DNA of 64,000 bases. Origin: Podocnemis expansa (Eukaryota; Chordata; Testudines; Podocnemididae). Of the stretch, positions 23,400 to 34,300 are shown one piece after another; the stretch's first letter is position 1, and every line of letters begins with the position of its first letter. The notes below the pieces were generated by a model. That model saw only the letters and a list, made by a program, of their open reading frames with translations, was not told the DNA's origin and did no database searches. Position numbers and translations under genes: made by a program. Location: NCBI GenBank assembly GCA_007922195.1, contig ML682003.1, forward strand, positions 2,724,360 to 2,788,359, in the 5' to 3' direction.

Positions 23400-26055
23400 A
23401 CCTTCCCGGCAAGGCCCTCCCCCATGCAACTCCAGAGAGGGAACCCGACCGGCTAATCAGCAGTATTGATTATAATCACAGCCTTGCTGTCAACCATCCA
23501 AACCCTACTGTGGAGTGCCCTCTGCCTCAGGACCATTCCTCTGAGCTGACAGACAGCCCTCTCCTCCCCCTCTTCCTCTCCCTCTAGGTGAGGGTGGATG
23601 ACTCAGAGGTTAAGTAGCCTCTCCTCCTTCGAGTAGGATTAGGGTTTGACCCATATCCATACTCCCTTTATTGACCCTAATGCGTCCAGCACCTGAAGGA
23701 GCCCGACCCTCCCATTATCCAAGTCCCCTTGACCACCATAACGGTCACAATGGAGATGTGCACTCAAAAATCCTGTGGGAACCCCTTAGCGAATGGTTCT
23801 GATTCCCAGGGCACTATCTCACCCCGTACACAACGCCCTCCACTCCCTTGGGCGGCAACTTCCTTACCCTTTGGGACACATAAGGGTTCACAGAACACTC
23901 TCCACACAGCAAAGAGTGTATCACCCCGCTGATCCCTGCTTGGAACTAAACAGGGCCTTCCCATTTACTGTGGTCATTCCCATACTGGGGAGCATCGCTC
24001 CGGCACGCTTCCCCGTGGACAAAGCCCTACCAATCTACCCTCCAACCAGATGATCAGAGAACCCCTTGTTGGTCCGTGTTTCCTTCCCATAGAGGGCACC
24101 CCCCCTTTTATGTGCTGCCCTAACCAGCCCTGTCCGATTGTCACCAGAGTCCTGAGATATATGCGTCTAGCTCGGGATACTTCAACCCTTCCTGAGCCTG
24201 TAGAGCAGGCACATTGCTTCCGCCTGCCAAGTTCCGGACATGCAGGTCGGAGCCTGGCCCAGGGACGCAGACCTTTGGCATCTCGCTCTCAGTCTCCATG
24301 CCAGAGGTGAAACCCTAGCGCTCGCTACTACTAGCTGGTTCACAACCTGGTGAATGACTTGGTGAAGGGTCGCACCAACTGGGCCTCCACCACATTTCTC
24401 GCCTACCTTCCCCCATACAGGAAAGGGGTTCCCCCCAATGAACACTGGTTTCTTTCCTTCTCCGGGCCTGTCGATCACACCGACCCGGAATGCACCATAA
24501 ACCTGAACATCTGTATATGGGTTTTTTTCCTTTGATGAAGGGGATCAGTATCACTTTCCCCTCCTATCTCTCCCCACCTTGAACATAGCCGTTCCCTCCC
24601 ACTGAAATCAGGAGGCTTTCAGGCCATGGCCAACAGAAGGAGATGGCATAAAAATACCGATGTTTCTCTCCCACTGTTCGGGTGTCCCACAGGTTCAACT
24701 CCCTCTTCCTCATCATGTTCTGAGGCTTTTCTAGCCCTAGCAGTTGCAACTTGGCTAATAACGCTGGTAGCACTTTCATGGAAGATGCTTCGGATAAACT
24801 GGAAGTGTCTTAAAGGAGATGGCAGGATGTGCACCTTAGGGGTGGCGTACCTTCGTTTCGTTCCCTCGGAGGATGCTGCTCTCCCCTTCTGTACATCCCA
24901 TTTCTCCCTAAAGGCCTTCCCTCTGGAAGCCCTAATCCTGACACACACCTCTGTGTGCCGCCAGGCTTCAGGTTGGTGCTATACCGAGTTGGGCTCTTCT
25001 CGGGGGTACGAGGTCACGTAAGCCAATGTGAGCCTAGTCCCCTAGGCCACAGAATCTGGCACCCGGGACTATCGCACTCAGGGAGCCTACCCTTAGGCGT
25101 CGCCTTATTGCAATCAGCTCCTTGTCTCCTATACCCTTTCAGCTGATTGCTAGCCACTGAATTCAAGAAAAAAAGGGGGGGAGGGGAAATAACAACAATA
25201 CCACTTCCCCATGTCTTCACAAGGTTATTGATACTGATAGTCCTCCTCAATAGGGACCATCACAGTGTCGTTGGTGTGCTCACGTAGGACTGGGATATAT
25301 TCATCAGGCTCATGGGAAGTTTTTCCCCTGGCCTGTTTTGCATAGGGCCGTTGGGTGGGTCAGGCACTTGCCTTTCCCCATGTCAATCTGAATGCTCCAC
25401 TTCTAAGTGTGCTGCATTTGTTCGTCAGCTGCCGCATCTGGCTGATGGCATTCCCCCTTTTTCAATCTAGGACAAAGCAACCCTCCTAGACTCTACCCAC
25501 ACCTGGTAATTCATCCCTTCCATGGGACACCGAGTGCGCCAGGTTCACGTATCCATCGGGCTCATGGCCCGTAGGTGCTTCACACTGCTGGACCGAGGGA
25601 AACACGGTCTACCTTCCCTCCACCGCTTATTGCAGTGTTGGTATCCACCGCTGCCAACCTGACAAGCCTATAGCCTTCTGAATTCCCTTATACGAGGTAT
25701 GTCACCATGTGTTGCTACCAGAACACAAAATCCTCTGGCCCTCTCATGCCTCTGCCAATCCACTCTTTGGCAGAGCAGCTAAAGTTGCATTTCTCGACTA
25801 TAGCCATGATGCGTTAGTATCACGTTTATGTGTAAGGTGACCTCAGGCCCTCTTGCACAAGTGCGACAATTGGTGCTCAGACAAACTGGGCCTATTTCTC
25901 TCCACTGGGTTAAATCCTGCAATCCCAGGTTACCCTTGCCTGGATGATGGTCCTTAGGTTGATTCCTTAGACCTCTCGAGGACCTTGCTCATTGGACAAC
26001 TACCCAAGTCGGAGATATGCTGTGCGGAAGGCGGGAAAGCCAGCTCCGCCTGCCA
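23400..26055 (+). other. Degenerate body of DIRS copy B
   Basis: Lies between gag and the right terminus, where pol and recombinase belong. Frames are short (under 135 codons), on both strands, and I cannot point to any catalytic motif. Probably decayed pol, by position only. Confidence 0.4.
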
Positions 26056-26484
26056 TCCATCAGCGTGGCTAGCAGTCACCTATTTCTGAATGTATCCGAA
26101 CAGCCCTTGAAGAACGATGGATTACTTACCAGTGACCAGCCTTCTTCGAGATAGGCTGCTCTGATTCATTCAGATCCCTCCCCCCGTCCCTGCATCTGGA
26201 GTTGGTGACTCCTAGGAACTGGGTAGGGGTCAGGTGGCAGCCACAAATATAGTGACAGGGTTGCACGGGTGTCGGTGGCTGCATAACCTCTCCTGACAGG
26301 CTAGGGCAAAAAACTCCTACCAATCCAGTGCTCTGGCATGGAAACACCTACTTCTGAATGAATCCAAGCAGCCCATCTTGAAGAAGGTCTGTTACTGGTA
26401 AGTAACCCACCATTTCTGTCAGGATGGAAAGATCTCCAAAAATGTCATTCCCAGGAATAATGTAGTTCCAGAGAAGCAGCCATT

Positions 26485-26600
26485 TTAGTCTAGTTCAGCA
26501 AAAAAAACAAGGAGTCCTGTTGGCACCTTTAAAAATTAACAAATTTCTTTAATGCATGAGCTTTCATGGGAGAAAAATCTCACTTTCTCAGGCGCTTTGA
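26485..26600 (-). repeat. Penelope-like repeat, inverted copy with hammerhead-like core
   Basis: Reverse strand: CTGAGAAAGTGAGATTTTTC then CTCCCATGAAAGCTCATGC, followed by AATTTGTTAATTTTTAAAGG and CAACAGGACTCC. Here the GAAA element of the core is intact while CUGANGA is changed at one or two positions. Confidence 0.5.
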
Positions 26601-27003
26601 AGATGGAAAATTTACAGAACGGGAATAATCTAGTGATCATGCAGCCATTGTGCTGACCCTGTAAATAGTGGAAACTGCTTCAAGTCAGGGAACACTGCAC
26701 CCCCAGCACCTATGACTTTAAAAAAAAACCCAAAAACTATAAAACCAGAGACTACAAAAAAGATACCAAAACCTTTTGAAAAGACCATGTATCTGACTGA
26801 AGATAGTTCTTAGACCAAATCACTGTACAGCCTTTGCAACCCAAACATTGAAGCACTTATTAGAACACAAAGTGAAATGAATTACAAGTAGAATCGATTT
26901 TCCCCATTACCTACAGTTGGAGAAATGCAGAAAGTAAAGCACATAAGTAGTTACCATCTGCCTTAAACCTTTTTATTTTTCTTCATGTGTAGTGGCCTAA
27001 ATC

Positions 27004-27800
27004 AGTGGCGTCGTTATTATGTGACTAGTCAAATTTAGGACTGGGAGTCATTTGCTGCATTCTCTGCTAACTGTTCTAAATTTACCAAAATTTAACATAT
27101 GGCTTAATTGGGGTTTATGTTTTTTTCTTTATGTAAGGATTAGGAACAGTGCTCCTAAAAATTTCTAAATTTCTTGCAAAAATTTCTAATTTATTCTTGC
27201 AAAAACAAACCAACCAACTTAGGTTTCAGAAGCCCAAGTTGCTCCTGGAATCCTGATTACAGTTGCCCCATCCTGCAGAAGTGGAGCAACCGTTTCCCTA
27301 ATTTCTGCTCGGGATGGACTGGCCAGCCCAGCGCTGGGGTGACCAGGCATGCAGGCTGCCTACAGACCAGGCTGCGGGAAGGAGGGCGGGTGCTCCGGTG
27401 GGCCAAGAGGGCTCTGGGGCTGAGTCAGACCAGCTAGCCTGGGGCCAGGGTGAGCTGGGGTGGGGCACAGGCTGTGGGGGGGCTCTGGGCACCTCACCCC
27501 AACTGGTGCTGAAGTGCTGCGACCACCAGGCAGGTTGGGCTCTCTGGTTAGCCATACCTGGTGGCTGGTGCTCAGAGTGGGGCCACTCATCAGGGAGGGC
27601 TACAATGAAAGGGGGCAGAAGGGGCAGGGCTCCAGGTAGCAGGGTCAGGGCTGGGGTTCTCAAATCACCATGGTGGCTGCCCCCTCAAATTAAAGGGTCA
27701 AATTCTGCCTATGCCACCCCACTCAAACACAGTGGGCCTGGACCTGAAGGGTGTGGGTGGGAGGCTGTGCCCTGAATCTTTTTTGTATATAGCAATGCCC
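27004..27800. mobile_element. Possible hAT-type MITE, decayed
   Basis: CAGTGGCGTCGTTATTATG at the left and ATATAGCAATGCCCCTGG at the right are inverted hAT-like ends of the family at 15835 and 49334. Flanking octamers do not match, so this may be two partial copies. Open frames inside are GC-rich and unsupported. Confidence 0.35.
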
Positions 27801-30168
27801 CTGGCACCAGGGCAGGAAGGACGGTGTGCAGGCATTGCCTTAGGCTCAGGTCACAGAGAGGTTGCGCTGCCTGCCACCCACCAGGTCTTTCTGCTGGGAC
27901 ATGGAGCTTCTCTTCCCACACACCTCCTCTCAAATGGCTCTCTGCACCCCTCCATCTTCCTGCCCAAACTTCCTGAGGGGGGTCTGTTTACTGTAACACC
28001 CCCTCCACCCTTCACTTGGGTCTGTAGGTCCAGTCACTGCCCCAGTCAGCCAGGGAGGGAGGAGCAGGCTTGTGGGTCATTCTCAGGCAAGCCCCATCCC
28101 ATGCGTACCCATTTCTTGCCTTTGGAGGTGCACATAGGGTGCAGCTAATGCTGGTAGCAGAGTGGGGAGACTAGATGGGGTGGGGGAAGAAGAGGAGAGG
28201 GGGAAGTCAACCAGAGACCCCCATAGCACCTTCAGTGATGGACAGGGGTGGGGCCAGGAGCAGAAGAGGGGGACCAGTGAGCTTCCCTTCCCAAGGGAAG
28301 CTTCACAAACCATGTATGTCCTATTTGTAGTCTGGCTTCATCAGCTAATAAGAAAGCAGGAACAGATACACAAACCACACCAGTGTCTGGCAGAACAAGA
28401 GGCCAGCTACCAACATGTTTCTGGGAAAAGGCATTTGTTAAGGTAAAAAGATCTTAATGCAAACTAATGCAACCAAGACTGGATTTTGGAGGAATTTCAT
28501 GCCATAAAAGGAAGACATTGGTGATGGTTCAGATTCTCCATCTGGGTCCTTGGTGAAGCACCAGCTTGCAGACAGATGAGTCTTCCTGATCCTAAAAGGA
28601 GCTCACAGGTGAGGTAACCAAGTTCTGTGCCAGGTCAACGCAATCTTGAGGCAGCTCCTATGGTCATGCCTGTTTCTGCCGCAGAACCAGGGTGCTGTAA
28701 CAAACTCCTGGACGTGCCCTGTCCTGCACAGAACAGCTCTCACAGAGAATTTCACTCAGCATTAGTGCCTTATTCATATGGCATTGAAGATACATGTGGT
28801 TCTGTGCAATCAGACTCCAATTTTGTGGATTATTAGCCCTTATTCATTGTTTACTCAGGCAAAGCACACCTGCATTGGGCCTGGTGCCTGCATCAGTTTG
28901 ATTCCCAGACTGTGGGAGTCCTTGGCACGGTGGTAACAGACTTCTCATGTTACTAACCCCGCATTGCTTTTTCCACGTGTATGCATTCTGGAGACATCGC
29001 AGAGCGTCCTTCTGTTTCAGGCCCTCCATCTTTTCTCAGCAACAGTTCACTGCCTGGTGAGAAGCTTATGCTCAGACTCAGTCAGCCAAAGGCACTCAGA
29101 CACCCCTCTCACAGGCTCACTGAAAGGAATATGGCCTGAGTTTGAGAGATGCAAAGAACCAGCTGCTCCCATTGACTTCAGGTATAATTGTGGGTTCTCA
29201 GTGTCTCTGAAAATAACGGGCCCTGGAAGGCTGCGCCAGAGCGGCAGTGGCCTTGCTGTGCACCAGCCGGCCCTGTTTCTCCCACCCTAGGCAGAGAGAA
29301 GAAGGGTTGGCCCAGGGGGTGGGATGGAGCACAGCCCCTGGTCTCTGACTCCAGGACCCCGCTCCCACCTCCCTCAGGCCTGGCAGGGTAGGAGAGCTCT
29401 CAGTGCTCCAGCAATACGAGCACTGAGCCGATGGGTGCTGGCTTATTGGGGTTTTAGGGGCTGGGGCCTGGAGCCCCCTTTCTGGCTAGGGCCAGGCACT
29501 TGAGCCCCTAAAACCCCTTTGATAATCCATCCTTGAGGGCAGGGAGGGGCTGAAGACACTGGCTGCTGAAATTGTACTAGTTTGGACAAAGCCAGTGTCA
29601 GGCATTTCTTGACTCTTAATGATTCCTTTTGGAGTCATCTGGTTTTTTGATCAGAGACATTGCTCCTGTGTCAGCAGAAGGGTTTTCTCATGAGCTGAAA
29701 TACAATAAGAGCTAAAGTTGCTAAGAAACTAGGAAACCTTGACTGACAAATAGCAGACAGGCACCAGCAGTGGCTGGTACCTGCAGATGGAGGGAGCTGA
29801 CAGATAGCAGGAGCCATGAGTGGTTGGTGCCTGCAGAGGACAGGGCCAGCGGATGGTGGGAGCCAGCACATGGGACTTGGTGAGGTACAGAGGTGGCAGA
29901 AGGCAGCTGGTCAAGCCTGTGTTTGGCAGGACCCTGCAAGGAGGGACTGACTGAACCCCTCCCATCCTCAAGAAGTGGACGCAAACTATGCCAGTCAGTG
30001 CAATCGAAAGCAAGAGGGGAGAAGTGAAGGACGTGCCCCACAGGCAGGGCTGGTTCTGCATTGCACCTTTTTCTCAGACCAGTGCTGTCTGGTATTTTCT
30101 TCCTTTTATCTGAAGGATTGGTTTCCTACACTCACACTCGTACTTACAAGCGGGGAAGCATTGCCCTC
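27801..30168. other. No recognisable gene
   Basis: Several Pro/Gly-rich frames occur on both strands with no motifs, no splice-linked partners and no similarity I recognise. Confidence 0.35.
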
Positions 30169-30171
30169 TAG

Positions 30172-30596
30172 GGGTGTGTTCACACAGCCTCCTTATTCTG
30201 AAACAACGGAGGTTGTTTCAAAATCAGGTTTCGGCTGTTCACATGACGCACGGTTGTTTCGAAACAAGTTAGACCTAGTCTGTGGGTGAAACAACGTTGT
30301 TTCGCAACGGTTGTTTCGAAACAACGCCTTGCAAACGTGTTGTTTCAAAATAATGGTGGTTTCGAAACGACTTGTTTCGAAACAACCATCGTCTGAACAT
30401 GTTGTTTCGAGACGATGGTGAGTCGTTTCGAAATAACTGTTGTCCGGAATTGCTATTTCAGTTCTGGCTTTTCTCCTTATTTTGAAGTGACTTTTTTGCT
30501 AATTCGAAATAAGTCACTTCGAAATAAGGCGTTATTTCGATACACGGTGTTCCGGAACAACCGTATCGAAATAACCCCCTGTGTGAGAACACAGCC
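30172..30596. mobile_element. Harbinger-type MITE, TAG target duplication
   Basis: GGGTGTGTTCACACAG and CTGTGTGAGAACACAGCC are inverted ends. TAG is present on both sides (30169-30171 and 30597-30599), the 3-bp duplication expected of PIF/Harbinger. The body is a chain of GTTGTTTCGAAACAAC palindromes and can fold into one long hairpin. It sits just beyond the poly(A) signal of the Ly6-like gene. Confidence 0.75.
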
Positions 30597-30729
30597 TAGG
30601 GTGCCCAGTTGGTTTTCTATCATAGATAGGAGCCCCTAGATATGGAACCCAGTCCCTTGCTGCTCCTGGCTCTGCCTGGCAGAAGGGTTACATAAGAAAA
30701 AGAGCACCCATGGCTTCTTATCTTAAGCA

Positions 30730-30735
30730 TTTATT
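30730..30735 (-). terminator. AATAAA poly(A) signal of the Ly6-like gene
   Basis: Minus-strand AATAAA about 405 bases after the stop codon of exon 3, a usual 3-prime UTR length for this family. It is the first such signal on this strand after the stop that I noticed. Confidence 0.5.
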
Positions 30736-31140
30736 ACAGAGACTCTAGTAGCGCTTTCTGTCTGGAACACTAAGGAAGACACTGTCCCTTTTCCCAATAG
30801 CACAAAGATGTACAGCAACACAACATGCAAAGACACATCCATCATATGGGGCTTCCTGGGCTATCATTTATGAAATACAGTGAACAGCGAACAACAGCTC
30901 TCCTGACCTGGCATGATAGTCCATGACAGGTTGGAATTGGAGTTTCAGATTTACCTCCCCTTGGACGCTAGAGTGCACTGGTTCCAGGTGCAGCCCAAAC
31001 ATTGCACAGCCATGATGCCCTTCCCTGATTAAACTTGCTCCCCCAGCCTTCAGACAAAAGAATTGCACAGGGGGGTTTGCTGCAACCATGGGAAGAATGT
31101 GTGTGCTGGTGAGGGCAGGGGCGGCCTGTTGCCTGACACA

Positions 31141-31367
31141 TCATGTTCCAGTCCCCAGGATGGCAAAAATGAAGCTGGCCATGATTCCTATGGCTGCCAC
31201 CACAAAGCTGATTCTTGGGCCATCTTCACCATCAGCCTCCATGTAGTCATCATTGCAATAACTGCTCTGGCAGCACAGAATGAATTGGTTTGGATTACCT
31301 GTTCCTTCCAAAGGATACACTGCCCCCCACGCCCATTCAGCGATTTGCGTGTTAAAGATGGGGTTGT
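31141..31367 (-). CDS. Ly6-like gene, exon 3 (CC..YCN end and GPI tail)
   Basis: Acceptor GTTCTCTTGAG. The frame continues exon 2 exactly in phase 1, and an in-frame TGA lies just upstream of the acceptor, which supports the boundary. Ends in ILCCQSSYCNDD, an acidic linker and a hydrophobic C-terminus, stop at 31141-31143. Confidence 0.75.
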
Positions 31368-34300
31368 CTCAAGAGAACAGATAAAACCATTAGCCCCCCT
31401 TCCAAAGCTTTGATTTAAAGTTAGCTACAGCGTCCTCTAGCCTCTGATTGTCACTCCACACAGTGGAAGTTAAGGAGGAGCCTTTTGTGTTTTGGGGTCT
31501 GACGTCTGCTGGGGTATTAGTAGGACCCTCCCAATTTCATGGCCATGAAAAATATGTCACGGACTTTCCTTATGAAACCTGATCTCCTCTGGTCTGCTGG
31601 GAGCATGCTAATGGGTCCTAGCTATTAGTCCTGGCTGGGCTGGGGAAGAACAGGACTTGTCCTTCACATGCATGGCTGCTTTCAGGGCAAGATCAGCCCT
31701 TGAATTTCCTGAAGACTGCCAGAAGTGGGTCCGATCTCCCCTGTACTCCTGCCCCTGTTGAGGGATCCCAATTGCTAATCCCAGCTAGAGCTGGGTGGAA
31801 CAGGACTTGTCCTTCCCCTGCATGGCTGCTCTTGGGGGGATCAGCGCAGAAGTGCAGGACCAAAAGTGAGGGTGCCTTGGAGCATCCTGCACCTTGGGAG
31901 GTCCTGCTCTCCCATCAAGAGCAGCCGTGCAGGGGAAGAGCGAGTCTTGTCCCTCCCCATCCTGGCTGGGTGTTGGGCTTAGTGCTTTTGCCCCACAGCT
32001 CCAGCCAGGATTGGGGTACCCCAGCTTCAGGCTGCCAACCATTTTTCTAGGGGGGCCCAAATCAGCTGTGGGTCATGTGTTAATCTGCCAGTGGCTGGCA
32101 AGGCCAGATTAAGTGTCCTGCAATTTAGGGCTGCCCACTTTTATTCCCTTACCCCACCCCAGCAGCAGCACGCAGCATAGGGGAGGGGTCCAGAGCCCAC
32201 AAACCCAGCTATGGGGGGGTCAGCGTCTGGCACTGAGGGGGCCCATCTGGCACTTGGCCCTGGGGGAGGGCTCACGGCTTGCAGACCAGCCANNNNNNNN
32301 NNCCAGCCAGGCAATGCTGCCACAGCCCTCAGTTGTCACAATGAAGCACTTGGGCTGGAGCTGGATTTTAGTGGGGCAGCGGGCCCCCCATTTAGGCCAG
32401 GGCTGCACCCCTAACACCCCCTGCAATAATCCAGCCCCGCTGGTCAGAACTAGCACAGCTAGGAGCCTCCTGCAGCACGAGGGAGATCAGCCGCCACTTC
32501 CAGGAGCCTCCCCTGGCTGCAGGAATCTGTGGCTGCTGCCATCAAAACCCAGCTTTCCTTCGACTTCAGTGACTCCGGTCTGGCCCTTGCTGTCTACTCT
32601 ACAGTTGTGTTTCTTGCAGGGAAGAGCATGAATAATCTGGAGGCATGATGCGTTCCAGCTGAAATTCAGCCCTGTGTAAGGGCTAGGACAAGGGCCAAGC
32701 AATGCGTACAAGCATATAGCAAGTGGACCAAAGAGGCTGAAGTCCTGGGCCGGTCATTATTGGCTAAGTCTCTGTAACGGCACAACTTACAGGTTAGTAT
32801 TTTCAAACAGTACTTGCTCTCAGAGCCACAGTCCACAGCTATTGGGCAGTTATTAAGCACTCCCACATAGCACTTCAGGGCCTCAGGTGGGAAGGGAGAG
32901 CACAACACAACACCAGAGTCATCAGCTAAACCTGGAGAAACAAGGAATGAATAATACAGGCAGAGGGAATCTACTCAAAGCCTGGTAACACCACACAGAA
33001 AGGATCCACATTAGAGTTGAGTGAATAATTGATTTTTTGCATTCAGGGACTAGATCAAAAGAAGCAGAAAAAGAAAACATATTTGTTTTGCTACTGAACC
33101 TGACTGTTGGGGGAAGGAGATGAGGGGGTTATCACAATATAAAAACCTGGGGAAAAAAATCATTTGGGTCAAAAACAAAATAATGTCAATGTCAATCCAA
33201 AGCGATGTGTCAAAATGAAGTGCCTGATCAAAGGAATGCCTTCAGGACCGTTTATTCTGATTTTTTTTTTCAAAATGAACCATTTCTACATTCTGAAGCA
33301 TTGGTTTTCGGGGTGGTGTTGAACACCAGGTTCGTGATGTGACTGGGATGGACCAGCGACACCCACCAATGAGACGAACATCAGTTCAAGTAAACAAAAA
33401 AAAAAAAACTACTTTTATAGTGACACCTTAAACACCTTTAACCACTTAACAGTGTAAAACAAGGAGATCTATACAAAAACACTTGTAATCAACTAACAAT
33501 ATGAAGCAAAACCTATATAGGACACTTATAACCAACTAACAGCATAAAGCAAAAATCTAAATAAACCCTTATAACTAAATGACAATATAAAGCTAAAAAC
33601 CTATGCAAAGCACTTATAAGAAAGTAACAGTGTGGAGCAAGAAAGTCTATATAAAGCACCTGTAAATCACCTCCAGCCAAACAACAGGATAAAGCATGAA
33701 AGTCTATGCAAAACACTTACAACCTACAAAAGTACTTATGGTTAAATAACAGTATGGAGTAATGACCTACAAGAGGGTGGCCATAAGAAGTCAAGAACTC
33801 TTCTGGCCTTTTACTGCCTCAACATCGGTATAGGCACTGACCAGCCCATCCGACGCATATTTACCAATGGCTGGAAGCCATTCCTCCTTGCTAGCCAAGA
33901 AGGGTGGGCGGCAGAGTGAAAAAAAAGTCAGATGAGAGAAAAATAAACCCCCACACTCCCCCCGTGTACACTGGGGAAGTTTGGGGCCAGCAGTTTAGAG
34001 CAGAAGCAAACTAATGAACAATTATACAGTGAGAAGGATGCAAAATACAAATGACTAACAAAGCACCTGGCAAATTAACAACACAAAGCTATGCTAGACC
34101 ATAAACAACTATATCATGAAAAGATTATGCAGGGTACAGAGAAAATAATAACAACTACAAAAACTATACAAAACTCAGGTAAAGAAGCTAGAATCACAGA
34201 CTATATATAAATGGTACCAAGTAGAATGATTAAGAGAAGGTAGGAGGCCTATATCGATTTATAATACCTGTCCCAGGACCGCAGTAGAACCCAAAGCGAG

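Larger units (their letters stand above)
20660..26415 (+). mobile_element. DIRS-like retrotransposon, copy B, with inverted termini and internal complementary region
   Basis: Left terminus near 20670 (GCTGCTCGGATACATTCAGA, then CCTAGCCTGTCAGGAGAGG) is inverted at the right terminus (CTCTCCTGACAGGCTAGGGC near 26285, then TGAATGAATCCAAGCAGCCC). Just inside the right terminus a second set of end-like sequence (CTGAATGTATCCGAACAGCC at 26087) faces it, as in the internal complementary region of DIRS1. Gag-like coding fills 21008-23310. From 23400 to 26050, where reverse transcriptase, RNase H and tyrosine recombinase should be, no open frame or clear motif survives. A hAT MITE interrupts it at 22446. 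Confidence 0.7.

Noticed and set aside
32113..32631. 172-codon frame in Ly6 intron 2
   Set aside because: Crosses the ten-N gap and has no motif.
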